A stretch of 64,000 nt of DNA from Epiperipatus broadwayi. Lineage: Eukaryota > Onychophora > Udeonychophora > Euonychophora > Peripatidae. Of the stretch, positions 1 to 12,396 are shown one piece after another; the first letter of the stretch is position 1, and every line of letters begins with the position of its first letter. The notes below the pieces were generated by a model. That model was given only the letters and a program-made list of their open reading frames with translations, did no database searches and was not told the DNA's origin. The translations under genes and the position numbers were made by a program. The stretch lies in the NCBI GenBank assembly GCA_028023455.1, contig JAQFVV010012423.1:9654269-9718268 (forward strand), in the 5' to 3' direction.

Positions 1-864
1 ATCAGGTTGTAATGCAAAACAACATATGGTTTAGACCCAAAAATAATAATTTATATATATATCAATTAAAAAGTTAACATCAGTGCAGATAACCTATGGA
101 TTCAAATATGAGCCATGAAATTAAAAAAATGTATTCAATTAGGCTGGGATTTTTCTTTCTAGGTGATAATAGGCATTTGGACATTTTTATCTAGAGAGTA
201 AAACAAAGATGAAATGATTATTTATAGCTTCACCAACCAGCAATTGTAAAACTTGGAAAATATTGTCTTCTCATTGTTTTTTTATTAGGAGATCTTGAAA
301 ATCCCTTTGCCCTGCAATGGATTACTTAAAGAATCTGAAGTGAGGATTTTTATTTTATAAAAACTTAAAAGCAATTTTATCTAATTATGTAATTCCATTT
401 TGAAATAATTAAATTTACCTATAATGAAATGTGCTATACATAAAATAGGTAAACAACAGGTGTTTTAAATGAAATGTAATACATTGACAAACACCCAGAT
501 TTTGATTTCATTACTTATAAAAAAGGTTATTAGATAATGAAGAAATAATAAAATGATTCAGAATTTCATTTTCTGTAATTTTATTAAGTTTTAATGTTCA
601 ATAATTTTTATAAGGCATAAATAAATTGATTCACGTGATATTTTAATTAGGGTTGTAAAAAAAAATGCTGGAAAATATGATAAAAAATTTATTAATTTAT
701 ATAATCCTGTTTATAATAATATATGCCTTACATCAGAAATGTCCAATACAATATTACTATAAAAGCGTTTTTATATAAATAATAGTTTTATTATTATATA
801 ATCTTTTTTAGTTTTATTTTATTTCTAAATGCAAAAAGACAATTATATATATATTCATTTTATG
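1..864. other. AT-rich intergenic DNA, no gene seen
   Basis: No reading frame with recognisable protein similarity is visible on either strand. The stretch is A/T-rich with short homopolymers only. Confidence 0.6.
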
Positions 865-913
865 ATAATATATTGAGATGGTTATGCATCTCATGGTATA
901 CAACAACATCCTA

Positions 914-995
<82 letters not shown>

Positions 996-1745
996 TGAAA
1001 GGAAAAGTAAAAATGAACACAGACAAAAAAGTTATAGATACACTGGAATAACAATTAAGAATTAAATTTAAATTAAAAAAAAATTATTATAAATTAAACA
1101 TTTAAAAAGATCTAATTAATATTTTATTAATTCTGATTTTGAAATTAAAACAAACAAGTTTTTATGTTACAGTAAATATACTGATATTTATAAAATTCCA
1201 CTATCTATTTTGGTTAGATTAATTTTTTTTTTAAATTAAAGCTTATATAACATATTTTGTTCCTAAAAAGTTGTTTTTGAAAGGATTAATATAAATTGAA
1301 AAGAGTTATTACCTTTTTTTAAATTAAGATAAAGAAAACTTGCTTTTAATTACTATATATTTTTAATTCTACACTGACTATAAAAACACTGAAAACAAGA
1401 TTAGAGTGTTTTTAAAGTTTTTAGTTTACTGATTATGACAGCATGAAGACTATGAACTTATAACTGAAGGCAAGAGACAGTGCAAGTCTAGCTGCTGTTA
1501 CTAGTTTGAATTCCCATGGAAGCAAGAAACAGGTTTTATGTTGTTCATAGCCCATATATATGTGTATTAGATGGTACAGAGACTGAAGGGAACTCACTGC
1601 AAAGCAACAGTTACCAGATTATACTTTCCTGAAGGTGATCATAAACATTCTATTGCTTTGAAGGGACCAGCTTATCCAGAAATTCTATCAGGTTGCTGAA
1701 GTAGTTTATAGATATGCAGAAAAGCACAGACAAATATACTGTCAT
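865..1745 (+). repeat. Interspersed repeat family W, copy 1 (uninterrupted)
   Basis: This copy aligns by eye, in the same orientation, with 59225-59390 plus 60338-61020. Shared landmarks are the CATACAACAACAT segment, the AGATCTAATTAATATTTTAT block at 1109-1128 (60354-60373 in copy 2), the ATAAAATTCCACTATCTATTTT block, and an AGCTGCTGTTACTAG segment near 1489. The copies are clearly diverged. Copy 1 lacks the 947-bp insertion found in copy 2 and so preserves its empty site around 1090-1110. I found no coding capacity and cannot name the family. Confidence 0.7.
915..992. repeat. (TA)n microsatellite
   Basis: This is about 78 bp of uninterrupted TA dinucleotide inside the W repeat. A tyrosine/isoleucine-rich reading frame through it is a translation of the repeat, not a gene. 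Confidence 0.95.
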
Positions 1746-4700
1746 ATATATATATTGTGTCCTTTTATTTAGGTCCCTGTAGTTAATAATTCCAAAATTT
1801 TAAATGATAATACATTTGGTATTAAAATCTTAACAAGTGGCTTTCAATAAAGATTGTTTTGAATACATTGGGAAATTTGCTTGAGTGGAAATAAGATTTC
1901 AAACCCAGTCTAGGTTTTGACTAGACTAAAATAACAATTTAAAAGTATGGTTATTATTTGGGAGATAAATATATTGCTATTTTATTGTTGTTGAATAGCA
2001 ATAATAAAATAAATAAACAATTCAATCAAATTTATAAATCTTGTAAAATAAATCATTATAGTAAATTACTTAAGCATATTTTTTTATGTAGTATATCTAA
2101 AGCTGTCTTAAATAATAATGGATAGTTATTATAAATGAAGCCAGAGGGGGTAATACTAATTATGCATACCAAAATTATTGGCCAATTCACTCCCACAATG
2201 CATCAGAAAAACAAGCTATATATTATCTAATCTAGTTGTAGGGAGGTTGACTAATTAAGATAACAAGAACTAAGTAACCACAAAATTCCAATCTGATTTA
2301 AAATAAAAAAACAACAACTAAATATCAGAAAATTCTGAAATCTAATTCAATGAAAGGATAATATCTGGCTATCTACAAATGTTGGAATAGAAAATCTCAA
2401 AACCTTGCAGTCATTTAAACACTATTCTTCTATTGATTGATAATTCTAAGAAGTTATACAGAAGGAGAAATGGAAACCTTATGCATCCTAACTGTCTCTC
2501 CTAAATCTTATTTTAAACCCAGGAAAATTCAAGAGAAAGTAAGCATTTGCTTTTACTCTATTTATACATGTAAACTTTTATCTTTAAAAATAACGCACAA
2601 ATTATTTACTCATAAACTAAGAAGTTGATAATGTTTGAATTTCGTGCCCTTCTTATTACCTAGCAAAACAATGTTATGTGCTTGTAACTTTAAAAAAAAT
2701 TAATAATAATAATAATAATTTGAAATAATTTTGAATACAAGTGTTATGATATATATAGCAAATAAATTACAAAGTCATTTTTTTTGTTTGAATCATCTAA
2801 CTTTTAATAAAGTAAAAATGAAAATAATTGCGTGATTTTATTCTCTATATTGTCTGCATATTTTTATAGCAGGAACCTATGTAATGATAAAAATAATCAA
2901 TTATCAATTAATTAAAATGCTAAAAATGTCATAGTGATAATTGAATAAATTCTTTCTAATATTGAGAATCACATCATACTTTGCCAATAAGAATGGAATG
3001 AAATAAATATTTATTTTAAAGTTATATTGAGAAATATACATCGTTATAATAATGTTTTACAATATTAGAATATATTCCAACTGTTTAAACATTGCTACAC
3101 ATATATGTATTACTGTGTAGGGAAGAATAAAATTAACAAAGAGTTTTAAAAGAAAAGGAAAGATAAATATGCTAAGTGTAATAAAATTCCACTAATTTTT
3201 CAAGGAAATATTATCTTGATTTTAAATGTAATAAATGATTCTTGTTATACTTCATTTGAAACGCTTACAGAATAAATCAATAAAGATTTTAAAAAAAGTT
3301 GTTTTGAAGAATACAATAGCTCAAAGAATTATTCAGGAAATTTTCTATAGAAAAGTAGATAAACTTATCTTTTAAGTCTGCTACAATTGGAAGTATGAAT
3401 TTTCATCGCTCTGTTAATTATCGATACTAAAACTATCAAATAATTTTTGCTTTTGGATAAGTGTTAAATATTGCTCATTCCACACCCAACAGGAGAATAA
3501 AAAAATATATGCATTATCTGGAATGTTTGCTAATCACAATATTAATTCTTATTTTAACTTACCACAATGGAATAACTTGGATGAAGAGGATAAAATTTAA
3601 TGGATAAAAGTGTACTCTTATTTTTTTTTTTATTACTGCTGTGTTATATATATTACTTACGTAATGTGTTCTTTGGAAATTTTGTTTATAAAACATATAT
3701 GTTTTGGTTTTGGCATGAAAAATAAATATATATATTGGGTTAAAGAAAAAAAAATGTGTAAAATATACACATCTATTTTATGTATATTTTTTTTAGTTAA
3801 GGGAAAACCAGAAAATAGATATATATCATTTATCTAGAGAGTGATAAAATATTTACTTCTCTCATATTTTGAAACCAATTATAATGTATATTATTAAAGA
3901 GGTGAATATGCAAACATTTTTATCAAATATATACTGTATACTAGAATGACCGAATTATTTTCTTATATAAAAGAAAATTTGATATAAACCTTTTTTTTCA
4001 TTTTGTAATTTTCTATAGAAATGAACTTGTCCACTTTGAATACAAATACAGGTTTGATCTTTATGCTTACATAAATTGTGCTCTCTCTCTAACAAAAGAA
4101 TAGTTGTCATTCTAAAATGATTAATGATCATTTGACATAGGTATTTTGGTTTGTCTGTTGATACATTAATGGTTTTACAGTGTAAAATGGAGTATGTATA
4201 TCTCCACTGTTATTGTTGGTATTGTTTTATCTTGCTATAATTTGAGGATGATTAGTGACAGTTTTTAGTTACTGGGATGTTCCAATAAAATGACATCCAA
4301 TAGATTAATATTTATATGGAGCATAGGCTGATGGAGTGTCACCTATGGCTAATTTCATGAGAGGAAAATTGGTAGAGGCTAAGTACTAATTAATGCTTAT
4401 AAGCATAAATAATCCTAGAAAGAAAGGATATCCATGGTTTGAATTCTATGTTTTTGTGATGAGGCAGAGCCCACACATGTATTCCCATAGAGAGGTATTA
4501 GAATTAACCATATTATTATACAACTGTCATGTTGTTTTTATAAAGCCTCCCTTTTTAGTGTTAAATTCCTCATGATGATATAGAGTTAGTTTTTCCACTG
4601 TGTATGGTGAAGTATAAGAGGTCAAACTCATATAGCAAGTATAAAATAATATTAGATTTAGGAACACTCATCTAGCATAGTGTTTTCTTCATTGAAATAG

Positions 4701-6214
4701 TGTTTATGATGTTGTATGATCATCATCAGTTATAGACAGACCAAACCAAGATCTATTTATAATTGTAGAATTTTAAATGTAAAGTAAGAGATGCACATTG
4801 GCAGCATGGATTCATCTTCATCAAATAATGATGTGACAGTAGAATTGTAAGATCAGTTACGTATTCAAGGGTTGAACTGTGGACATAGGTAATGCTTAAT
4901 AAGATCTATGTGTATTTGACTTTTAATGTCTAGTCTTCATTTAAGGCACTAAACTTATTCATTTCAAATTTAAATAAGTTAGTAATTGCATAGAATATGA
5001 TAATTGCCCTTATCATATTCTGATAAAAGAAAGGGTTTTAAGAGAATGCAATATTTTTAAAATTTTTTCTGAATTCTAAATTTATACTTGGTGCATGTCC
5101 TAAAGTTCTAAATATACTGCTAGTTTTGTAATTTAAGTGCTAGTCAGCTTAAATAAGTTTTATTATCTTATTCTTTAAAATAGGCTAAAGAGTAACAAAT
5201 GATATTGTGAATATTATTTTCTAAGCAGGTTATATCATTTGCTGAGTATATAGTCAATGGGAGACCAGGTATTTTCCCATCCATAAATTATTTTAATATA
5301 TTAGTTTTATTTCATGCCATATCTATGAAGTAAAAATTTGTAAATATTGTAAATAAAGTTTGTTGTGTTCTAAAATTTATTTAGTTGCATGTAATCTTAT
5401 TGCTAATTACCACATATATACACTGTTATTGTTATTGCTATCAACCTATCAGAAGATTATAAATTGAAATCATTATCAACCAATATAGCACTATTCACTA
5501 TATTGTGCCATATCATAATAATGTTGGTAAGCCTTATAATTTATTGGTACATCTAATGCATCATCACACAATAATCTAAATGTTAAAAACTTAGAGTACA
5601 GATTATTTTAAGTAATAGATTAAAAGATAACTATAACATTGATTTGATTGATTTAGTTAAATCCGCAGAGCTGTCATTCACTGATCTTGATCACATGGTT
5701 TATAATAATTTAAGAAAAGGGAATTTGGTAAGTTATTGTATTTATTTGTTAAAAAGTCATTCCCAGTCGTAAATTTTAAAGCTTATGTTAGTATAAAGTT
5801 TATGAGTAATTGCTAAATATAATTCTTAAATTGAGTTTATATTGAGAGCTGTTGTGTGCATTATGTTTGGGTAGTGGTAAAATCCCTCTTACTGACCCAA
5901 ATATATGTTGTATAATAATTTTGAGTGTTAGAACCCTGAGAAGAATTAATTGTTAAGTTTCAAGATAGAATTTAAATTTGTAGTAAATTTTATTGCTAGT
6001 CAATTATTATAGTTGAACATGAAATATATTACTTTCACTGTTTTATGAAAGTCAACCAAACTTTAAGGTAGAAATTATATTTTTTTTTTTTGGTATAAAA
6101 TGTATAATTTGTTTTAACTTCATGATAAATATTCTGGTTGTGTCAAGCTTGAAATCCCTATTTTTATTTAGCTTATTTTTTTTTTACCATTTAATACCAT
6201 ATTAGGTTATAGTT
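1746..6214. other. AT-rich intergenic DNA, no gene seen
   Basis: Only short open frames (up to 75 codons) occur here and none resembles a known protein. A short (AAT)n run lies near 2692-2719. No repeat family was recognised. Confidence 0.6.
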
Positions 6215-6530
6215 TAAGATTTCAGTCTCCATCATTAACATTGTTCTTCAATTTCATCTTGATCCATTCTTTTATTTATTCATTCTCATTTGACATTAAT
6301 TCATTATTATAATTGATTAATCATACATTAACTTTTATTCTTTTATCATCTCAACTATTCATTAACTCTTATTCTATCATCATCTCAATCATTCCTGATT
6401 CTCTTACATCTTTCTCTTCATTCTTAGACTCATTTCATTCCACTATTTAATTATTACTTCTTTCCATCATCCATTTAGTCATTTACATCATAATTTACTC
6501 ATTATTTCATTTATAGGTTTAATTTTGTAA
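6215..6530. repeat. Pyrimidine-rich low-complexity tract with a short tandem duplication
   Basis: The plus strand is nearly free of G for about 300 bp and is built of variants of TCATT, TTATC and CATCTCA. Two imperfect tandem units of about 34 bp, each starting ATTAACT and running through ATCATCTCAA, lie near 6325-6395. It looks like a decayed minisatellite, with no coding potential. Confidence 0.6.
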
Positions 6531-6954
6531 TCATTCCAGAGATATAATTATTAGTTATTTATTAGTTTGCTGAATATCAAATTTAACTCATCTCATTTTG
6601 TTTGTGTGGATTTCAGGGCTGGTTTGACCAGAAGTTATTATCTTTATTAGTCACCTTGTGATCTTCTTTAGATCAACAGTTTCATGCTAGTTTTATTTAA
6701 TCCAGGAATCATTTCATTAGTATTACATTTTCATGTCTTTATGCTCATATTCTTGATAATGAGAGTACGATAGGTTGCATAAGAGAATTTAATCACTACA
6801 ATGTGTGGTATGAGTCATTGGTGACCAGTTAGATCCGGAAGCTAGGTTACAGTTGTGATTATGATTCTTAAAACATGTGGTTTGATTGATTTATATCACA
6901 GCGATCTGGGAGGTTACAATATATATATTTTATATATCCAGAAGTAAGGGTACA

Positions 6955-6985
<31 letters not shown>

Positions 6986-9141
6986 GAGACAGCTGGTAAG
7001 CAGAGTAGTATTACAAATTGTGCTCTTTTTATTGATACACCCATCAAAAACAAATTTGGAATAAATTTTAAGGTGCATAATTTTAAATTTTATAAAGTCC
7101 AAAATATTTATTTATTAAACTATGAAAAATAACACTTATTTTAGTTATTACAGGGTTTGAACTTGGGCTTAGTTAATTTAAAATAGTATAAATGTTACAA
7201 ATCTTAGGTAAAATATTTATTTCCAAATGTATATAAAAGATAAAATAATAAACTATAAATTAATAACATTTTATAATAAGTAATCTTTTGATAATATTTA
7301 AAATTGTAGGCAGTTCAAATCTAATCTCATAAATGAAAATATGTGTTATATTAGTTGGGTAATTATGTCTGTGCACATCTGGTATTATAAAGCAATGACT
7401 ATTTCTGGTGAAATCTTAATTTATGTTTCAAAATAAATAATTAATATTTATGTTATGGATTTTGTGATTAAAAGTTCATGAAATTAATCTCAGATCTAGT
7501 TTGTACAAAATAAAATCAAAATGATCTAAATTGATGTAAAGTAAATTGTACTATTATTCAATTCATGAAAGGTATTTTTATTATTAGTAGTAAATATTTT
7601 AAACAGATAATATTTGTTTTTAAAATAATTAAACTTGTATATAACTAGTGAGTAGAAGAATTAACCAATTGGAGATTGTAATTTGGAATAAATGAACAGT
7701 CAGCAGACAATGTTTTAAAAAAAAATGGGAGAGAAAATTTAAAAAAAGTAACTTGGTTTTGTCTCTAAAAGTTTGCCCAAATTCTTTTAAATCTTTTTAT
7801 TATTTTTTTAAAAAAGTAATTGATTATGATTTTCTTAAAAATTTAAAACTATATATATTATAAAGTTTTGTAAAAATGCAGAAGTAAAATAAAATTAAAT
7901 CTACTGCAAACTCAACAATTTAATAATTTTATGAAAATATCTTGGAGTCATTACATTGAAAAAAATATTAGAAGAATGAAAGGAAAAAGTTGTACATTTG
8001 TGCCAAAGTGTTGTCAAATAATACATGATCTTATGTTAATACATAATTTAATTAATAAGCCAGGTGAAGTATTTATGCATCATGGCTATTATAGTAATTG
8101 GGCAAGATTAAATTGGAATTGATGGATGAATAAAAAGATAATTATTCCTAACAAAATTAAGTATACATTTTTAAAGATAATTAAAACTAAATTAGTAATG
8201 AATAATAATGGAAATATTTGTGCATGGTCAAGTATACATAATATTAAAAGATAACATATAAAAGTGTATCTGAATGAAAATTTTAATGGTAGAAAATATA
8301 TAAACAGACCCATATTAAGTTTAGTATAACTTTCATGTAGAATAAAATTTTATGATGAGTAATATATATGGTAAATGAAGGATTAAAAGTTAGAAGGATG
8401 TATGGATGTAATACAAGACAAATGTAAAAGGAAAACATTAAATGAAGATTATAATTATACTTGTAATAAATCATAGTGGTCTGCTTGGAAAATGAAAGAG
8501 TTATTTATCAAAACTGTAAATGAAAAAAAAAAAACAAGATAAGTATAAGAAATTAAATAATCACTGAAGACAATTAATAAAGAATAAATATTTATGGGAG
8601 CATAATGATTTGAATAAATTAATGAAATAAACATTAGCTTATTGGAGAATATAAAATGTATATTGAAGATAATGTTATTCTACTTTTAAAGAGAAGGTGT
8701 AAAATTCTATATTTTAAATGATAATATTGACCAAGAGTACATAAGAAATAATGCAAAGACAAGTATAATAAACATGGGAAGTATCTAAATAAAATATATT
8801 ATGCAAATTGAAAATAACCTTTGATTGTTAAGAAGAAAAAAGAGAAACTAAAGCATTACAAATAACTTGCTGGCATTGGAATTTGGTAATTTTTTTAATG
8901 AGAACGAAAGGAGCAGAAGTGAGAGTAATATTGATGCATAACTAGTCTGAAGCATTTGGAATGAGTGGAATACCATTAAACATTAAATTTTTTTAAAGAT
9001 AAACTTGTACTTTAAAAAAAAACTTGTAACATAATATTTATATATAGTTTAATTTTATATTTTAAAATAATTGTTATCAATATGGGGGGATAAGTCAATA
9101 AATAGAGGAATTAATAATTAATTTGATTTGTTTAGTTATGC
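6531..9141. other. AT-rich DNA, C-poor from about 7.9 kb, no gene seen
   Basis: A (TA)n run occupies about 6950-6981. From about 7900 the plus strand has far more G than C, for example 15 G against 3 C in 8881-8940. The bias resumes beyond the PLE insertion to about 10.5 kb. No protein similarity was recognised. Confidence 0.55.
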
Positions 9142-9156
9142 AATTAATTGTTTAAA
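9142..9156. repeat. 15-bp target site duplication, left copy (PLE-B)
   Basis: AATTAATTGTTTAAA here is repeated perfectly at 9838-9852 and brackets the PLE-B insertion. The sequence is AT-rich, but its length and exact position next to the element ends support a true target duplication. Confidence 0.75.
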
Positions 9157-9254
9157 TAAAATAATAGTTTTTATTTCACCTTTGATTAATAATTAATTGA
9201 GATTGCACTTTACGCAAAAAAAGTGAAGCTTGTCTAAATCTTACAAAGTTATAT

Positions 9255-9297
9255 GGCTTAGCGCTTTCGGAGACCTTGAGTCTCCATAATCATAACC
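9255..9297 (-). ncRNA. Hammerhead-like RNA motif in PLE-B, inverted arm
   Basis: Read on the minus strand, this is an outer stem GGTT/AGCC, the joining segment ATGATTATG, a GAGAC/GTCTC hairpin, GAAA, the palindrome GCGC and then TA. The order and GAAA box match a type I hammerhead, but the CUGAUGA box is altered (C, extra A, then UGAUUA). It is the mirror copy of 9736-9778. Confidence 0.5.
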
Positions 9298-9494
9298 TAT
9301 TTTTAACTGAAGTTTAGTTGTGGTTTATGTAAAATTTATGCAAATTTTATAATGACCATTTTCTGGAGATTGCAAAGCATGACTCCTTCCGGTTTATTGC
9401 ATAATTATCATTTGCAATAAAATATACCTCTTTGATTTTTCATTTCACATCATTGCATTCAGTGCACAGTGCCCTTGCTATAAATAATGATGAA

Positions 9495-9686
9495 AACAGA
9501 TCCATATTCTTCGAGCACCAAAATACAACCGGCCATATGTTTGAACCCACTATAGCAAGGGCACTATGCACTGAATGCAATGATGTGAAACGAAAAATCA
9601 AAGAGGCATATTTTATTGCAAATGATAATTATGCAATAAACCAGAAGGAGTCATGCTTTGCAATCTCCAGAAAATGGTCATTATAA
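9495..9686 (+). pseudogene. C-terminal fragment of PLE GIY-YIG endonuclease (PLE-B)
   Basis: The frame encodes the end of a Penelope-like polyprotein. Visible are an HQNTTGH zinc-ligand/histidine motif, then a CNDVKRKIKEAYFI segment carrying the conserved glutamate of the endonuclease, and a terminal SRKWSL. The corresponding PLE-A segments are HQKSAGH and RNDIKRKVKEACFI. Reverse transcriptase and the start of the endonuclease are missing, so this is a dead 5'-truncated copy. An open frame extends upstream to 9432, but that part reads through the inverted arm and is not endonuclease sequence. The stop lies about 50 nt before the hammerhead-like motif at 9736. Confidence 0.8.
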
Positions 9687-9735
9687 AATTTGCATAAATT
9701 TTACATAAACCATAACTAAACTTCAGTTAAAAGTA

Positions 9736-9778
9736 GGCTATGATTATGGAGACTCAAGGTCTCTGAAAGCGCTAAGCC
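9736..9778 (+). ncRNA. Hammerhead-like RNA motif in PLE-B 3' region
   Basis: Outer stem GGCT (9736-9739) pairs with AGCC (9775-9778). Inside lie ATGATTAT, a five-pair hairpin GAGAC/GTCTC (9749-9753 with 9759-9763), then TGAAA, the palindrome GCGC, and TA before the closing stem. The same architecture recurs in PLE-A and PLE-C with different stem sequences. Confidence 0.55.
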
Positions 9779-9837
9779 ATATAACTTTGTAAGATTTAGA
9801 CAAGCTTCACTTTTTTGCGTAAAGCGCAATCTCGATT

Positions 9838-9852
9838 AATTAATTGTTTAAA
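9838..9852. repeat. 15-bp target site duplication, right copy (PLE-B)
   Basis: This is a perfect repeat of 9142-9156 directly abutting the forward-arm end. Confidence 0.75.
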
Positions 9853-10521
9853 GTTTTTATTTTATTAAATATTATTAGATAATTAAAATAAATGGATATG
9901 AACAATGAGATAGTGGAATACACATGTAAAAGTAGTTACATATATGTATTATAAAAAAGGGGATATGTCTGTGTTTGAATATAATAATGAAAATGATAAA
10001 TGATGATATTTAAATTTTGATCTTATGTTTAACTGCTAATAATTTAATATAATTGTAATAGAGTCATAACTAATTCTAGTCTGTAATTATTTATAGGTGA
10101 TTATTTATAAGAAAGTTATGAAATGGGTATAGTTGAAAATAGGAAGGTAGTAAATAAATTGTTTATAAAATGAAGATAGGGATTTTTATTTTAGGATGCA
10201 CCAAAGATGATCTATCAACATTTAGCTTAATATCACAAATTGTAAATGAAAATTAGTTCAGGAGGAAATAAGTTGTCATATTTGATAGTGTACAGTATAA
10301 AAGTCTCATTTGTTGTATTTTATTATAGAATTTGATAATAAGATCATAGAAAAATTAAATGTGATATCAGAAAACAACTTAATGATTTCATAATTATCGT
10401 ACTAATATCTTCTTAATAAAAGATAAAAGAAAGATCAAATGATAAATATCATAAAATATAAAATAGATAAATATGTGATATTTTATAGCATTACATAAAA
10501 TCATTGTAGTGAAGAAAAAAA
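9853..10521. other. C-poor AT-rich DNA, no gene seen
   Basis: This continues the G-over-C skewed domain seen before PLE-B. No coding or repeat signal was recognised. Confidence 0.55.
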
Positions 10522-10534
10522 CAATAGCTCTTAT
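10522..10534. repeat. 13-bp target site duplication, left copy (PLE-A)
   Basis: AATAGCTCTTATT here is repeated perfectly at 13820-13832, immediately after the element's right end. Confidence 0.85.
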
Positions 10535-10680
10535 TGTAAAAAGAAATTATTAAACTCAGGTGCTTATTATACATGTATATAAATTTTAATGCACAAATAC
10601 GCGCACAACAACCGAGCTTCATCAGGATTAAATAACAATATATTATAAACTCAAAATAATTATAATATCTAAAGAATAAT

Positions 10681-10723
10681 GCCCGAGCGCTTTCAAGAGA
10701 ACTTAGCTCTCATAATCATGGGC
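10681..10723 (-). ncRNA. Hammerhead-like RNA motif in PLE-A, inverted arm
   Basis: On the minus strand, outer stem GCCC/GGGC encloses ATGATTAT, a GAGA/TCTC hairpin, TTGAAA, GCGC and TC. The GAAA box is intact here, whereas the forward copy at 13678-13720 has TAAA. The ancestral state was therefore probably GAAA. Confidence 0.5.
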
Positions 10724-10804
10724 AACAAAGAATAAGCATAGCATGTTGGTATATGCTAAAATATGCTGATATATGTAAATTAGTTGAAAATAAATGCGTC
10801 AGCT

Positions 10805-11735
10805 CTAAATGATCCATTTCTTAGAGATTTTGTAACACGCATCTTTCCTATTCATAGCCTTATCATCAATAGCAATAAAACATGCTTCTTTAACTTTTCT
10901 CTTAATGTCATTTCTCTCCCTGCAAACTATTCTTGAATTTTTAGGTTCACATGCATGACCAGCTGATTTCTGATGTATTGCAAATATTGAGTTGGGCCTT
11001 ATTGTAAGAATATCTGTGCTGGGATAGTCTTGTAGAAAGAGTTGCTTTTGTTTCCCCATAGTATGATGCCATGCAGTTATTTTCTGGACATGAAATATTA
11101 TATACGGCCTGAGAGGTGTTGTTGGGTGTTATAATGTCTTTGGTGTTATTAATAATTCTATTTGTATTAGGGGGTGTATGAAAGCTTAGTTGAAATTCTT
11201 TATTAAACACTGAGTAAAATTTTCTATGGGTAGTTGCAATATATGGTAACAAAATTCTATTTTTCTGCTGCTTAATAACATTGCTGTTTAATTTACTGTA
11301 AAATTGTCTAATCTTCCTATCAATTGTGTAATGCTTGAAGCCGAAATCTAATAAATCGTTTCTATATAAGATTAAGTTTGCTCTTTTGTCTGATTCAAAT
11401 CTGCAAAGTTGCTCATTCCTATGCAAGAAAGACACTAAACCAGCTAATTTATGAATAGAAGGCATGTTTGAAGTAGGTTGAATATTGCCTCTTTTTTCTA
11501 TTGGTTTTATAATCATTATATAATTTAGTCTTTGATCTTCTCTTTGCACATACATATCCAAGTATTTAGTTTTCCCTTCACGATCTTCCATTTCTGTGTT
11601 TAGCTTCAGCTGCGTACTGCCTTGTATGTCCTGTTTAATTTTATCTATAATTTCTTCAGTAGCAGTGATGAAAAGGTCGTCAACGTATCTTGTGTATACA
11701 ATTAACTTAAGTGTTTGTTCATATTTAGGAATAAT
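10805..11735 (-). pseudogene. Inverted partial PLE-A reverse transcriptase end plus endonuclease
   Basis: The minus strand encodes the same protein segment as the C-terminal part of the forward PLE-A frame, from just before the YIDD reverse transcriptase region through the endonuclease to the same terminal KKWII. It is split into two frames (10947-11591 and 10805-11059) by a small change near 11000-11060. The plus-strand copy lies 0.9 kb downstream in opposite orientation. This is a by-product of PLE integration rather than an independent gene and has no start region. Confidence 0.85.
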
Positions 11736-12284
11736 ACTTTGGTACTGAACAAAGGCCCTAGATTCGTTGGTAGCAATTGGAGTTTCCCAAAGTTTGAATT
11801 AATAGCTGATATTGAAGTGGGTTTGAATAACAACCCAAATAAAGATATGTATGTAACGCAGATTGCCAAGACCATATACCAGAATACACTCAAGATTAAT
11901 ACAAATAACTGGAATACAAAATTAGCGCACCCTAAGAAATTTTTAGATACTGAACGAATAGTCTGCATGAAGGAAGATAAGGGCCAGAGATTTGTGCTTA
12001 GGAGTAGAGAAAATTTTAACTTCAAAGTTAACCAGCAAATTGAAAAACTGCAATTCAAAAGAATAGCTAGTTTCAATAATAACTTGAACAGGAACAAATT
12101 TATTGCCTCTATTCTCAAGACACATTGTAACAAAGCTATATCAAAAACGGAGTATTATAAACTATATCCTTCTGCCACTATTCTACCACGGATTTTTGCA
12201 AATGCAAAAATGCACAAACCCAATGTTCCTTTACGCTTAATGCTGGATTTTGGGGTGCACATTATTTTAGCACAGCTAAATTAA
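11735..12284 (+). pseudogene. PLE-A reverse transcriptase, N-terminal fragment
   Basis: This frame begins inside a Penelope-like reverse transcriptase: there is no true start, because the forward copy is joined to the inverted arm at about 11735-11750. The FANAMKHKPNVPLRLMLDFG-like stretch at its end (read here as FANAKMHKPNVPLR) corresponds to the PLE motif in which a K-[IL/MH]-HK segment precedes PLRP. After it the reading frame shifts near 12250. Similarity then continues in another frame (RWLIDSIGFG region, 12275-12375) and shifts again near 12370 into the downstream frame. At least two frameshifts therefore separate it from 12397-13596, and the polyprotein cannot be made intact. Confidence 0.8.
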
Positions 12285-12396
12285 TAAATCGTTGGCTGAT
12301 TGACAGTATTGGATTTGGAAGATATAGTATCAAATCTTCATTTGAATTTGTAGCCAGAATTAAGGACAAAATTTAAACCCAGAAACTAAAATTGCA

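Larger units (their letters stand above)
9157..9837 (+). mobile_element. PLE-B: 5'-truncated Penelope-like element, palindromic
   Basis: This 681-bp insertion consists of a left 38-nt extension (9157-9194), an inverted arm (9195-9483), a short unique centre (about 9484-9550) and a forward arm (9551-9837). The two arms are close reverse complements and both contain the last codons of a PLE endonuclease plus its 3' untranslated region. Perfect 15-bp duplications flank it. PLEs are known to occur with inverted partial copies, variable-length target duplications and a one-sided extension of a few tens of bases, and all three are present. The sequence is only distantly similar to PLE-A and PLE-C, so it is a separate family. 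Confidence 0.8.

Noticed and set aside
814-1026. 70-codon minus-strand frame rich in Tyr-Ile
   Set aside because: It is the translation of the (TA)n tract at 915-992.
11702-12133. 143- and 60-codon minus-strand frames over the PLE-A reverse transcriptase
   Set aside because: They are antisense shadows of the plus-strand reverse transcriptase fragment.
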